The notes below the pieces were generated by a model that worked only from the letters and a program-made list of their open reading frames with translations, was not told the origin of the DNA and made no database searches. From JBEIHI01 sp964655245 (GTDB lineage Bacteria; Bdellovibrionota; UBA2394): 64,000 bases of DNA. Shown piece after piece: positions 52,979 through 61,594 of this stretch. Made by a program: the position numbers and the translations under genes. Numbering within the stretch: position 1 is the stretch's first letter; each line of letters opens with the position of its first letter. The DNA is taken from the NCBI GenBank assembly GCA_964655245.1, contig CAZZLQ010000001.1, positions 30,348 through 94,347 on the forward strand, in the 5' to 3' direction.

Positions 52979-54514
52979 TTATCTTCGAAGGATCGAAACC
53001 AGTCTTGAAAGAAGCGTCGAACACGATTTCTTGGCTGTTTGATCGTCTCTTCTTTGATCGTGCGAATCCCAATTTTGGATGGGCCCTTCAATGATGTGTT
53101 CCGAGGTGTCAAGGAGGACAAAGCCGCCGAGTCGATCAGCCGCTCTTGCAATCAAAAAAGTGGATTGAGTTCTTCGATCGGTAAAAAGATCGATGAATCC
53201 TTGTAATCTGATCTCCTCGATCTTTCCGGTCTTTCGCGAGCGCATGCTAAACTTTTTGCCAATCAGATCCGAAACGGGAATGGAGGTTTCGAGAACTTGT
53301 TGATGAAAGCTGATCCGAGTTCTTTGTAGATGCTGTGCTGTTTCATCACGAGCAAGTTTTAGACTGGTCTGATTGAGATCAATTGTCGCTTCCGTGATGG
53401 CATGGCCAAAGTCATTGTTTGCGGGATACGCAATCAGGACTTGGATCAGTGAATCCGACTGGTCGGGCTGGCGCCGGACCTCGAGTAAGAGACCTGAAAC
53501 GGCAGGCTCTTGCGATCCCTTTCGCTGGATGACGATCCGGCGATTGATGAGATCACCGACGGTGTTCTCTTGGGTCAGCTGCTCTTCGAGCGGAACTTTT
53601 TGTGCATCTTTCGATTTTCCTCCTCGCAGAATCAGAGCCTCAGAGTCGGTGGGTTCTCTTCCCATGATCCGTGCAAAGGAGTAGCGGTCCGCCGTGCGCT
53701 CGTGAAAGTAAAACAAGTGTGGATCATTAGATCGATTCAAAATCACGTGACTGTAAATTCCTAGTGATTCGAGTCGGGGCTTATTGAGCAGACTGCGTCC
53801 AAGCTCTGCGAGTACGTGGTAGGCGTTTTGATGAAACATCGATGAAGCATCAGTTGACCCATAGCCGGATTCAATTAGCGCCTCTCGCACGGTATCGCTG
53901 GCATAGAAAACACTCGCGCGTCGATGCCTGAGCGCATCTCTTAGCTTAGCTCCTGATTGAGGATGGAACCAATCGATCGATTCCGCTCGAACGCGACCCT
54001 CTGCGATTGACTTTCGAAGCTGATCAAAATCCTGTTGAGAGTATCGATCTAATCCCTCGATGAATCGATCAACGGTTTTGTTTTGAGGGCGCTGTGAATG
54101 ATTGCTCAGCACAAAAATCGGCTTACCCTCCGAATCAATTCCAGAGATCACCTTCATGTCGACGGGTTTTCGGCCATCAGTGAAGGTTTCTTTGACTTTC
54201 TGTAGAAACATATTGAAGTCAGATTCCTGTTGCGCAATCTCAATGAGTTTTTGAAATGATTTTGCAAGAGCTGGTTTCTGAGATGCAAAAAAAACGGGAA
54301 AACCTCTCATGGCAATCTCAAGAGACTCCTGAAATCCCGTTGAAACAACGGTTCTGTTGGGCTCCTGCTGAGCATAGGCAACGACTTCCTCGAGTGCCAA
54401 CTCCCATCCATCAGCGTGAGGGGTGTCGACAGGATAAAACTCCTCGGCAAAGCAGGGCTGGGCGATGAGGAAAATCCCAAACGAGAAGAAATCTTTGATT
54501 CGACGATTGATCAT
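52979..54514 (-). CDS. secreted hypothetical protein
   Basis: No family is recognised. The 511-residue product has a signal peptide (MINRRIKDFFSFGIFLIAQPCFAEE). A helical N-terminal half contains HHRRAS-like basic clusters and a TVREALIESGYGS segment. The C-terminal half is beta-rich (INRRIVIQRKGSQEPAVSGL; ATIDLNQTSLKLARDE; KKFSMRSRKTGKIEEIRLQG), possibly two repeats of a small domain. GGTGAGG five bases before the ATG supports this start over the longer form. It diverges from the LysR regulator. Confidence 0.72.
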   Translation of the reverse strand: MINRRIKDFFSFGIFLIAQPCFAEEFYPVDTPHADGWELALEEVVAYAQQEPNRTVVSTGFQESLEIAMRGFPVFFASQKPALAKSFQKLIEIAQQESDFNMFLQKVKETFTDGRKPVDMKVISGIDSEGKPIFVLSNHSQRPQNKTVDRFIEGLDRYSQQDFDQLRKSIAEGRVRAESIDWFHPQSGAKLRDALRHRRASVFYASDTVREALIESGYGSTDASSMFHQNAYHVLAELGRSLLNKPRLESLGIYSHVILNRSNDPHLFYFHERTADRYSFARIMGREPTDSEALILRGGKSKDAQKVPLEEQLTQENTVGDLINRRIVIQRKGSQEPAVSGLLLEVRRQPDQSDSLIQVLIAYPANNDFGHAITEATIDLNQTSLKLARDETAQHLQRTRISFHQQVLETSIPVSDLIGKKFSMRSRKTGKIEEIRLQGFIDLFTDRRTQSTFLIARAADRLGGFVLLDTSEHIIEGPIQNWDSHDQRRDDQTAKKSCSTLLSRLVSILRR

Positions 54515-54675
54515 GAATGCCTCACCACACATGAAAAGCTGCAATGCATATGCCAGGCTAAGAGCTTGAAACAACTGGCGGTGTTTTGTTTCTGATGGGG
54601 CAGGTTTGGGACGAAAGTTGCAAGTCTCCCCGCTTTTTTCTTTCGATAGGAATTTTCATTTGAAGTGGCCTCGCG

Positions 54676-54688
54676 TAGTCTCAGACTA
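54676..54688 (+). promoter_or_regulatory. perfect LysR-type T-N11-A operator
   Basis: TAGTC-TCA-GACTA is a perfect inverted repeat matching the T-N11-A LysR box (extended by G/C to 15 bases). It ends four bases before the start codon of the LysR gene, so binding would block transcription or the hairpin could mask translation. Confidence 0.6.
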
Positions 54689-54692
54689 CTTC

Positions 54693-55577
54693 ATGCGTCC
54701 ATGGATTAATTATCATCATCTTCTCTATTTCAAGGTCATTGCAGAGGAGGGAAGTGTTTCGCGAGCCGCAGATATTCTGCGTCTTGGACAGCCCACTTTA
54801 AGCGCTCAGTTAAAGCAGTTCGAGGAAGTGCTCGGCGTAAGTCTTTTCGAGAGATCGCACCGAAAACTGACACTTACGGAGCACGGGAAGCTCGCTCTTG
54901 ACTATGCCCAGAAGATTTTTGCGCTGGGTGGCGAAATGTATGATGCTCTCCAAGATAGCATTGTCCCAGTGCGAGAGCATTTGAGGGTTGGGGCGCTCGA
55001 TAGCATTCCGAAGCAGGTCCTGCTTCAGCTCTGCAAGGCAGCGTACAAGCTCCGCAAGTGCTCACTGTCTGTGGTTGAGGGAAAGACGGATGAGCTGGTT
55101 CGAGAACTGACTGCTCATCGCATCGATCTCTTTGTTTCGAATTTTGTTCCTCTGGCCGTTGAAGGTAGGAGCTTGATTCATCAGTTGATTGTAAAAAAGC
55201 CAGTAGCGATATACGGAGCAAAGAAATATCGCGGGTTGAGAGAGGACTTTCCCAAATCTCTCATTGGGCAGCCGGTTATATTTCCTACTTTTGACAGTAA
55301 GCTGCGCTATGATCTTGAGCATTGGTGCCAAACACGGAAGATTGTTTTTGATGTCATCGGTGAATCCCAGGATATTGGTTTGAAGAAGCTTATGGCTGTT
55401 GATGGAATGGCTCTTATTCCAGCAGCGGCTCATACGGTAAATCGGCAGGTACTTTCGGGTGACCTCGTGGAGATTGGGAAAATCGAGGGTGTTTCGGAAG
55501 AATTGTTTTTAGTGGCTGCTTCTCGCAAGATGCCGAATTCGTTGGCCTCAAAGCTTATGCAAACGTTTCGAGTTTGA
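54693..55577 (+). CDS. LysR-family transcriptional regulator, NhaR-like
   Basis: The 294-residue product has an N-terminal winged HTH (WINYHHLLYFKVIAEEGSVS ... LRLGQPTLSAQLKQFEEVLG), whose NYHHLLYF start is typical of NhaR. The C-terminal LysR substrate domain contains VREHLRVGALDSIPKQVLL. NhaR regulates Na+/H+ antiport genes in other bacteria; no antiporter is present here, and the target is unknown. ATG at 54693 is chosen, giving the conserved start; the longer in-frame form lacks similarity. A T-N11-A box directly upstream suggests autoregulation. Confidence 0.88.
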   Translation: MRPWINYHHLLYFKVIAEEGSVSRAADILRLGQPTLSAQLKQFEEVLGVSLFERSHRKLTLTEHGKLALDYAQKIFALGGEMYDALQDSIVPVREHLRVGALDSIPKQVLLQLCKAAYKLRKCSLSVVEGKTDELVRELTAHRIDLFVSNFVPLAVEGRSLIHQLIVKKPVAIYGAKKYRGLREDFPKSLIGQPVIFPTFDSKLRYDLEHWCQTRKIVFDVIGESQDIGLKKLMAVDGMALIPAAAHTVNRQVLSGDLVEIGKIEGVSEELFLVAASRKMPNSLASKLMQTFRV

Positions 55578-55604
55578 TTCGCTTAAAGCAATGCAAGATA
55601 TAAT
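55574..55604 (+). promoter_or_regulatory. possible promoter of the eRF1-like operon
   Basis: TTGATT (55574) and a perfect TATAAT (55599-55604) lie 19 bases apart, at the end of the LysR gene. Spacing is two bases longer than ideal. The operon start is at 55664. Confidence 0.4.
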
Positions 55605-55663
55605 TTTTATCTATTTTTTCAATTGATCGTTTTCGCTTACAGTAGCTTCAAGAGAGGAGATGT

Positions 55664-56647
55664 ATGCAAAAGCTTATTCAAGATTCAACGAAGAGGCTGC
55701 TTAAGCATCGATCCAAGCTCTGTTTGAGTTTCTTTGTGCCGGCGACGAGCAAAGAGATCTTTCGCCAGAGCTTTATCCGCCTTTGGAATGAAGCATGGAC
55801 GGTGGCTGAGGGTCGGTACTCCATCCAAGAAATGGAAGAGGTGTTCGCCAAAATCTCTCTTAGCCGCATTCACGACAATATCGAAACAGGTTTTGATACT
55901 CTTTGTATCTTTGCATCGAAGACCTCTGTCTACTTTATGTACTTTGATATGAAGATTGAGCCTCGAGCCGTTGTTGATGGTAGTTTCTTTGTAAAGCCGA
56001 TTGTTCAATCCATTTCGGGGGACGACCAGTACTGGTTGCTCGAGGTAGCAGACACTGAGTATCGGCTGAGCGTGGCAAGCTTGTCTGGAAACATTGAGTA
56101 TGCGACGGCTCCGAGGCTCGGGCAGGGCAAAAAGGCTAGTCCGGAGCTAAAATCCATGGTGAAGGTTCTCAATTCAGACCGCCGAGCTTGGTTCATTGCG
56201 GGACCGGTTGAGCTGGTGAACGAGGCTCGATGGGAGCTGAGTCAGGCCAAAATCAAGCGACCTCCCCTAGCTCATCTCTTGCACTCAGATCCAGCCAAGG
56301 TTCATGAGGCTGCCAGAGAAGTGATTCGAATTCAGCAACGATGTGAAGTTGAAAGGCTTGGGTCAGAGATGAGTTCAGCCAAGGTGAGGCCTCTTCAAAC
56401 AGATCGTCTTGATACCGAAGACTTAAAGCGAAGAGGATTTTCCACTCTGTTGATCGATGATTGGGGGACGATTCAGTATCGACGGGGTGCTTTGCGCAAT
56501 CTCGAGTCTCGTCAAGACGTCGAGGAGCTGCAAATCGATGATCTTGTTGAGGAGGCGCTGGAAAATCATTTCAAGGTTGTTCCCATTTCGAGTTTGCAAG
56601 AACGTTTGGGCACAAGAATTGCCGTCTTGAAAGGTGCGAGGAGATAG
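55664..56647 (+). CDS. bacterial eRF1-like (baeRF-type) protein
   Basis: The 327-residue product matches the three-part plan of bacterial relatives of archaeo-eukaryotic release factor eRF1. The N-terminal part has ASKTSVYFMYFDMKIEPRAV and FVKPIVQSISGDDQYWLLEV. The middle part has AWFIAGPVELVNEARWEL, and the C-terminal domain has RGFSTLLIDDWGTIQYRRG, ending DDLVEEALENHFKVVPISS. No GGQ is seen. GAGGAG precedes the ATG by four bases. It leads a three-gene set with an HPF-like gene, which supports a role on ribosomes, such as rescue or hibernation; that role is inferred. Confidence 0.7.
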   Translation: MQKLIQDSTKRLLKHRSKLCLSFFVPATSKEIFRQSFIRLWNEAWTVAEGRYSIQEMEEVFAKISLSRIHDNIETGFDTLCIFASKTSVYFMYFDMKIEPRAVVDGSFFVKPIVQSISGDDQYWLLEVADTEYRLSVASLSGNIEYATAPRLGQGKKASPELKSMVKVLNSDRRAWFIAGPVELVNEARWELSQAKIKRPPLAHLLHSDPAKVHEAAREVIRIQQRCEVERLGSEMSSAKVRPLQTDRLDTEDLKRRGFSTLLIDDWGTIQYRRGALRNLESRQDVEELQIDDLVEEALENHFKVVPISSLQERLGTRIAVLKGARR

Positions 56648-56650
56648 CAG

Positions 56651-57082
56651 GTGAATCATATCGTGTGGAGTTTTGTGAAATCGAAGTTTGGAGGGCTTAG
56701 CAAACGCACCAAGACATTAGTCTTGTGGGGCATTTTCGCCTTTGCAACGGTGGCCCTCGGTCTGATCGCAGCCACGGGCTACGCCGTTTGGAGCGTCGGT
56801 AGTTATGTCGTTTCCCAAGCTCAAAAAGTAAATACTCAGCCCACAGTCGATGGCGTCATCGGGTCGATCGAAAAGATCCAGAAGTCGATCCCCTGGCAGG
56901 CTTGTGGAGCTGCGATTTCCAAAGTGCTCTCATTGGAGTTTATTTTGAGCAGACCCATTTCTGACTGGTGGCAAACGATGAGTGGAGCTTGTTGGAACTT
57001 TGAATTGAGTAAGCAAAAAAATTGTGTTGGCGCCGATTGCGTCGAGCCAAATGATTTAGCTCCTGGAGGGACTAAGTTATGA
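56651..57082 (+). CDS. single-pass membrane hypothetical protein
   Basis: No family is recognised. The 143-residue product has one transmembrane helix (TLVLWGIFAFATVALGLIAATGYAVW) and an extracytoplasmic part with four Cys (WQACG, SGACW, NCVGADC). It begins with GTG, three bases after the eRF1-like stop, with AGGAG eight bases upstream. Its end overlaps the HPF-like gene by four bases, so the three are probably cotranslated. Confidence 0.68.
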   Translation: MNHIVWSFVKSKFGGLSKRTKTLVLWGIFAFATVALGLIAATGYAVWSVGSYVVSQAQKVNTQPTVDGVIGSIEKIQKSIPWQACGAAISKVLSLEFILSRPISDWWQTMSGACWNFELSKQKNCVGADCVEPNDLAPGGTKL

Positions 57083-57447
57083 TCCAAATCTACTTCAAAG
57101 GACTTGAACCATCTGAACTGGCCAGGGAGGTGATCCTGGAAAGAATTGCCGAGTCTCAAGAACGTTTCCCACAGCTTCTCCATCATCGACTCCGCGTGAC
57201 ACTTGCTATGGAGAACTCCCCCGACCAAAAAGGCCCCGATATGTTCAGCGTTAGACTCAACATATCGGGGCCTCGGTTTGGTAAACTAATGCTGGAAAAG
57301 CGAGCAGGCAGCCTATACTTGGCGGCCGCTCAGTTGCAGGAAGCTATGCTTGAACTGCTCAATCGGGCTTCGGATAGGCCTCGAGTGAAGTCGCGTCGTC
57401 AGCAAAGAGCATTTCGAAGCCAGGTACGCGTCAGCCCCGCTGTTTGA
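57079..57447 (+). CDS. ribosome hibernation-promoting factor-like protein (S30AE family)
   Basis: The 122-residue product resembles the HPF/RaiA fold: an N-terminal beta strand (MIQIYFKGLEPSELAREVIL), a helix, then a three-strand sheet with RLNISGPRFGKLMLEKRAGS and a final helix (AAAQLQEAMLELLNRA), ending in a basic tail. It is the short form of the family. It follows the membrane gene with an ATGA overlap. It binds 30S ribosomes in better-studied relatives; here this is inferred. The end overlaps ligA by 17 bases, convergently. Confidence 0.72.
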   Translation: MIQIYFKGLEPSELAREVILERIAESQERFPQLLHHRLRVTLAMENSPDQKGPDMFSVRLNISGPRFGKLMLEKRAGSLYLAAAQLQEAMLELLNRASDRPRVKSRRQQRAFRSQVRVSPAV

Positions 57448-59434
57448 GCCCCTCTAGTTCGTTTGAAAACCTCTCTTCGTCCCAGATCTCAATTCCAAGA
57501 TCTTGGGCCTTCTTGAGTTTGCTTCCAGCTTCAGCGCCGGCAATGACGACCGTTGTCGTTTTTGTGACGGAGGACTGCGCCGTTCCGCCTCGATCTTCAA
57601 TCAACTTCTGTGCCTCGGAACGAGTGAAGCCGTTCAAGCTTCCCGTCAAAACAAAATTCTTTCCTAGCCATGGGCCCGTCTTTGCTTTGAGAGCCTCCAG
57701 TTTCAAGAGCTCAGAGAGTTTTTTAATTTCTTCCTCAAAATCATTTCGAAAATGAACAATGGATTCGGCCACGATCTCACCGACATCCTCGATCTGCATC
57801 AATTCTTCTTTTGAAACGGCCAAGAGTCCCTCAGGGGTTTGAACTTGTTTTGCAATTTTTTGTGCGAGGGTCTCTCCGACATTCGGAATTCCTAAACCAA
57901 AGATGAGTCGAGCCAAGGTTGTTTGCTTTCGAGATTGAATCGACTGGATCATTTTTTTGGCCAGCACTTCACCCATTCGCTCAAACTTCAAAATCTTCTC
58001 AGCGGTGAGTCCAAAAAAGTCGGAAGGAAGCTTAATTAGCCCATCATCATAAAATCGTGAGATCCACTGCGGTCCCACGCCCTCCATATTCAGAGCATCT
58101 TTCGAGGCAAAGTGAATCAGTCGGCCTTCGATTTGGGCGGGGCACTTGGTCGACTTCGGGCACCATCGTCCGACGAGTCCCTGCTCCAGAACCACTTTAG
58201 CTCCGCAGCTGGGGCAGTGGCTTGGCATTTCAAAGGTCTTAAGTTGTTTGTTTTTCCGAGCTTCTTGGCGAACAGAGAGAACTTTTGGAATGACGTCACC
58301 TGAGCGAATGATCTCAACCTCATCGCCAATCTTCAAATCAAGTCGTGCAATCTCTTCTTCATTGTGAAGAGTTGCAGAAGACACTGTGACTCCCCCGCAG
58401 AACACGGGCTCAAGAACGGCAACGGGAGTGAGAATTCCGGTTCGCCCGACCTGAACTTCAATATCCTTCAGAGTGGTGGTTGCCCGAGGGGCATCGAACT
58501 TATACGCTACGGCCCATCGCGGATGATTCGAAGTTGTGCCGAGAAGATCCTGAAATGTAAACTCGTTGACTTTGATGACGACGCCATCGATCTCGTAGGG
58601 GAGCTTCTCTCGGCGCGCCTTGGTTTCAGCGTAGAATTTCAAGACCTCTTCGGTGGAGGAGCAAAGGCGAGTGTCTGGATTCGTAGGTATTCCAAGAGAC
58701 TGAAACTTTCTCAAAAGATCGGCCTGAGATTTGACATTGATATCGAGAGGCAATCCGGTTCCGTATGCAAAGAAGCTCAGTGGACGTTGAGCCGTGATCT
58801 CTGGATCGAGTTGTCGCAGCGAGCCAGCAGCAGCATTTCGCGGATTGACAAAAGGGGTGTCGCCCTCTTTTTCGCGACTCCGGTTGAGAGCTTGGAAATC
58901 TGAAATCTTCATAAAGACTTCGCCCCGAACCTCAGCGCTGAGTGGAGATTGCAAAGTCTGCGGAATACAAGCGATTCTTCTTACGTTCTCAGTGATATCT
59001 TCCCCGACGGTCCCATCGCCGCGGGTCGATGCCTTAGTAAGCTGGCCCTTATCGTAAACCAACTCAATTGCCAGGCCGTCCATTTTGAACTCGCAGAAGT
59101 AGGACCACGGCGCCTTGGTCTTCTCGATCACTCGGAGTGCTCGAGTTTCAAAGGAGAGCACGTCTTCTTTTTCAAAGGCGTTGTCCAGACTGAGCATCGG
59201 GACACTGTGGGTGATCTTGTCAAAGTCCGCTCGGGCTTTGCCCCCCACCTTTTTCGTGGGACTGGTCGAGGAGGCTAGTTCCGGGTACTCGGCCTCCCAT
59301 TTCTTAAGTTCGAGAACCAAATTGTCATACTCTGAGTCAGAAATCTTGGGAGCATCTTTCTCATGATAGAGCCGATTATGCCGCTCAATCTGGCTTTTAA
59401 GCTCTTTAATTCTTTTTTCGATTGATCTTTTCAA
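57431..59434 (-). CDS. ligA: NAD-dependent DNA ligase
   Basis: LigA seals nicks in DNA using NAD+. The 667 residues have the complete domain set: the Ia and adenylation domains with Lys117 in EFKMDG, OB fold, zinc finger (CPSC ... CPKSTKCPAQ), helix-hairpin-helix repeats and a C-terminal BRCT domain (LGKNFVLTGSLNGFTRSEAQ). Length and motifs match the family. The start is TTG; the N-terminal MKRSIEKRIKELKSQIERHN is typical. Its last 17 bases overlap the convergent HPF-like gene. Confidence 0.95.
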   Translation of the reverse strand: MKRSIEKRIKELKSQIERHNRLYHEKDAPKISDSEYDNLVLELKKWEAEYPELASSTSPTKKVGGKARADFDKITHSVPMLSLDNAFEKEDVLSFETRALRVIEKTKAPWSYFCEFKMDGLAIELVYDKGQLTKASTRGDGTVGEDITENVRRIACIPQTLQSPLSAEVRGEVFMKISDFQALNRSREKEGDTPFVNPRNAAAGSLRQLDPEITAQRPLSFFAYGTGLPLDINVKSQADLLRKFQSLGIPTNPDTRLCSSTEEVLKFYAETKARREKLPYEIDGVVIKVNEFTFQDLLGTTSNHPRWAVAYKFDAPRATTTLKDIEVQVGRTGILTPVAVLEPVFCGGVTVSSATLHNEEEIARLDLKIGDEVEIIRSGDVIPKVLSVRQEARKNKQLKTFEMPSHCPSCGAKVVLEQGLVGRWCPKSTKCPAQIEGRLIHFASKDALNMEGVGPQWISRFYDDGLIKLPSDFFGLTAEKILKFERMGEVLAKKMIQSIQSRKQTTLARLIFGLGIPNVGETLAQKIAKQVQTPEGLLAVSKEELMQIEDVGEIVAESIVHFRNDFEEEIKKLSELLKLEALKAKTGPWLGKNFVLTGSLNGFTRSEAQKLIEDRGGTAQSSVTKTTTVVIAGAEAGSKLKKAQDLGIEIWDEERFSNELEGLKQRG

Positions 59435-59699
59435 GCGTTTATCTATATCCCTGTATCTGTCTTATTTGTTCTCTCTGATCTTTATAGAGAATTTCGAGCG
59501 GATATTTAACCGAAAAGGCGGGAAATCCGGGACTCTTATTGAGGTTATTGAGGGCGTAAGGGCTTGAAAACTAACGAAAACTTCAAAGGGCTGTTGAAGA
59601 CAGCATAACCGGAGTAAACTCAGACTAGAGTCTTTAGGGAATCTTCATTTTATTCACCAAGACATTTAATTCTTTCTCCGTCATCAGGAGTCAAATCAA

Positions 59700-61361
59700 T
59701 TGAAAGATGAAAAGGAAAACCAGGGATCTATGAAAGGCACTTCTGATCCGAAGAACTCGGATACCAAAGTTGTAGAAATTGACATGGGATCAAGCGTACG
59801 CGGTGGTCGAGGCCCAAGGCCTAATCGAAATTCACGAACTGGAGGCGGTCGAGGTGGTCGCAGCAGCGGCGGCGGTCGTGGAGGACATGATCGAGGTCGT
59901 GGTCGAGGCGTGGATCGTGAAGAGTTAGCCGAACAAGAAGGATTCGCTGAAGCACAAGCTCATGAAGCTGAAAACTTTGCTCCAGCACCTGCTCAGCATT
60001 CAAACGACGTTTCAGAGAATGGAGCGGAGGCTCAAACAGCTCCTTCTGAAGGTACTAACGGTGAGGGTGAGACAACCCAAGGAGCGCAAACTCCCCAAGC
60101 CCCTGTTGCGACGATTTTCCTTAAAGAACTCAAAACGAAGGCGGCGGTTGAATTGGTGGCGCTCGGCGAGCAGTGGGGTGTTCAAAACGCCAGCTCTCTG
60201 CGTAAACAAGATTTGATTTTTGCGATCCTCAAAAACTGTATGCGACAAAATGTCGCTGTGGTGGCTGAGGGTGTTTTGGAAGTCTTGCCCGATGGTTTCG
60301 GATTTTTACGATCACCGGACTTTAACTACTTGCCTGGTCCGGATGATGTGTATGTTTCTCCCTCTCAAGTTCGTCGATTTAACTTGCGAACTGGGGATAC
60401 CGTTACGGGTGAAATTCGTCATCCTAAAGAGGGTGAGCGATACTTTGCTTTGCTTCGAGTTGAATCGATCAACCATGACAAGCCCGAGGTCGCTCTTCAC
60501 AAGGTTCTCTTTGATAACTTAACTCCGCTTTATCCGAACGGGCAGATCAAGCTTGAAACTCTTTCAGATCAATACACCGGTCGGATCATGGATTTGCTGT
60601 GTCCGATTGGAAAGGGTCAGCGGGGATTGATCGTTGCTTCGCCGCGAACGGGTAAGACGGTCATTTTGCAGAGCATTGCCAATTCGATTTCTCAGAATCA
60701 TCCAGAAGTGAAGATGATTGTTTTGTTGATCGATGAGCGTCCTGAAGAAGTGACGGACATGTCGAGAAACGTAAAAGCCGAAGTTGTATCCTCAACTTTC
60801 GATGAGCCTGCTCAGCGGCACGTTCAAGTGGCTGAAATGGTCATCGAAAAGGCAAAGCGTCTTGTTGAGCACGGCCATGATGTGGTCATTTTGCTCGATT
60901 CCATCACTCGACTGGCTCGGGCCTATAACACCGTGGTGCCTCCTTCTGGAAAAATCCTTTCCGGGGGGGTTGATGCCAATGCCCTTCACCGTCCGAAGCG
61001 CTTCTTTGGATCGGCCCGAAACATCGAGGAAGGGGGCTCTTTGACCATTATTGCCACCGCCTTGATTGAGACCGGAAGCCGTATGGATGAGGTTATCTTT
61101 GAGGAATTTAAGGGTACCGGTAATATGGAGGTCGTTTTGGACCGTAAATTGGCCGATAAACGGGTTTATCCGGCCATAGACATCAATAAGTCCGGGACGC
61201 GTAAAGAGGAATTACTCCTTGAGCCCAATATTCTTCATAGGGTATGGGTTTTAAGAAAGCTTCTGGCGCCTCTATCACCAATCGATAGCATGGAATTTTT
61301 GCTGGATAAGATTTCGAAGACGAAAACAAACAAAGAGTTTTTGGAGAGCATGAACCAATGA
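59700..61361 (+). CDS. rho: transcription termination factor Rho with an RGG-rich N-terminal extension
   Basis: The hexameric RNA helicase that ends transcription. The 553 residues have a Rho-N domain (about 140-180: LKELKTKAAVELVALGEQWG), an RNA-binding OB fold (GVLEVLPDGFGFLRSPDFNY), a Walker A of VASPRTGKT, Walker B VVILLDSITRLARAYN and a normal C-terminus. Before it lie about 135 residues of low complexity, with an RGG/GRG-rich stretch (VRGGRGPRPNRNSRTGGGRG) and an acidic Ala/Glu-rich part. TTG with CAGGAG nine bases upstream is used; ATG at 59730 is a second option. It overlaps rpmE by four bases. Confidence 0.95.
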   Translation: MKDEKENQGSMKGTSDPKNSDTKVVEIDMGSSVRGGRGPRPNRNSRTGGGRGGRSSGGGRGGHDRGRGRGVDREELAEQEGFAEAQAHEAENFAPAPAQHSNDVSENGAEAQTAPSEGTNGEGETTQGAQTPQAPVATIFLKELKTKAAVELVALGEQWGVQNASSLRKQDLIFAILKNCMRQNVAVVAEGVLEVLPDGFGFLRSPDFNYLPGPDDVYVSPSQVRRFNLRTGDTVTGEIRHPKEGERYFALLRVESINHDKPEVALHKVLFDNLTPLYPNGQIKLETLSDQYTGRIMDLLCPIGKGQRGLIVASPRTGKTVILQSIANSISQNHPEVKMIVLLIDERPEEVTDMSRNVKAEVVSSTFDEPAQRHVQVAEMVIEKAKRLVEHGHDVVILLDSITRLARAYNTVVPPSGKILSGGVDANALHRPKRFFGSARNIEEGGSLTIIATALIETGSRMDEVIFEEFKGTGNMEVVLDRKLADKRVYPAIDINKSGTRKEELLLEPNILHRVWVLRKLLAPLSPIDSMEFLLDKISKTKTNKEFLESMNQ

Positions 61362-61570
61362 AAGCTGATGTCCATCCCGAATACGTTCCCTGTCGAGTTC
61401 TGTGTAACTGCGGCAATACCTTTGTGACGCGATCGACGAGATCGGCCATTCGTACTGAAATCTGCAGCGCATGCCATCCTTTTTACACTGGCGCGGTTCG
61501 TATGATTGATACTGAAGGTCGAATTGAGAAGTTCCGTAAGAAGTACGCTGCTAAAGCAAACGCTCAATAG
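61358..61570 (+). CDS. rpmE: 50S ribosomal protein L31 (zinc-binding form)
   Basis: The 70-residue product has the zinc-ribbon form of L31: CNCG and EICSACHPFYTG give the four Cys-type ligands. Basic ends bind rRNA. It starts at ATG in an ATGA overlap with the rho stop and lies upstream of prfA, the normal order. Confidence 0.95.
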   Translation: MKADVHPEYVPCRVLCNCGNTFVTRSTRSAIRTEICSACHPFYTGAVRMIDTEGRIEKFRKKYAAKANAQ

Positions 61571-61594
61571 ATATCAGGCGATTAAGAGCTGGCA

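Noticed and set aside
58364..58903. 179-codon open frame antisense to ligA
   Set aside because: Contained in conserved ligA codons with no ribosome-binding site; judged a shadow.
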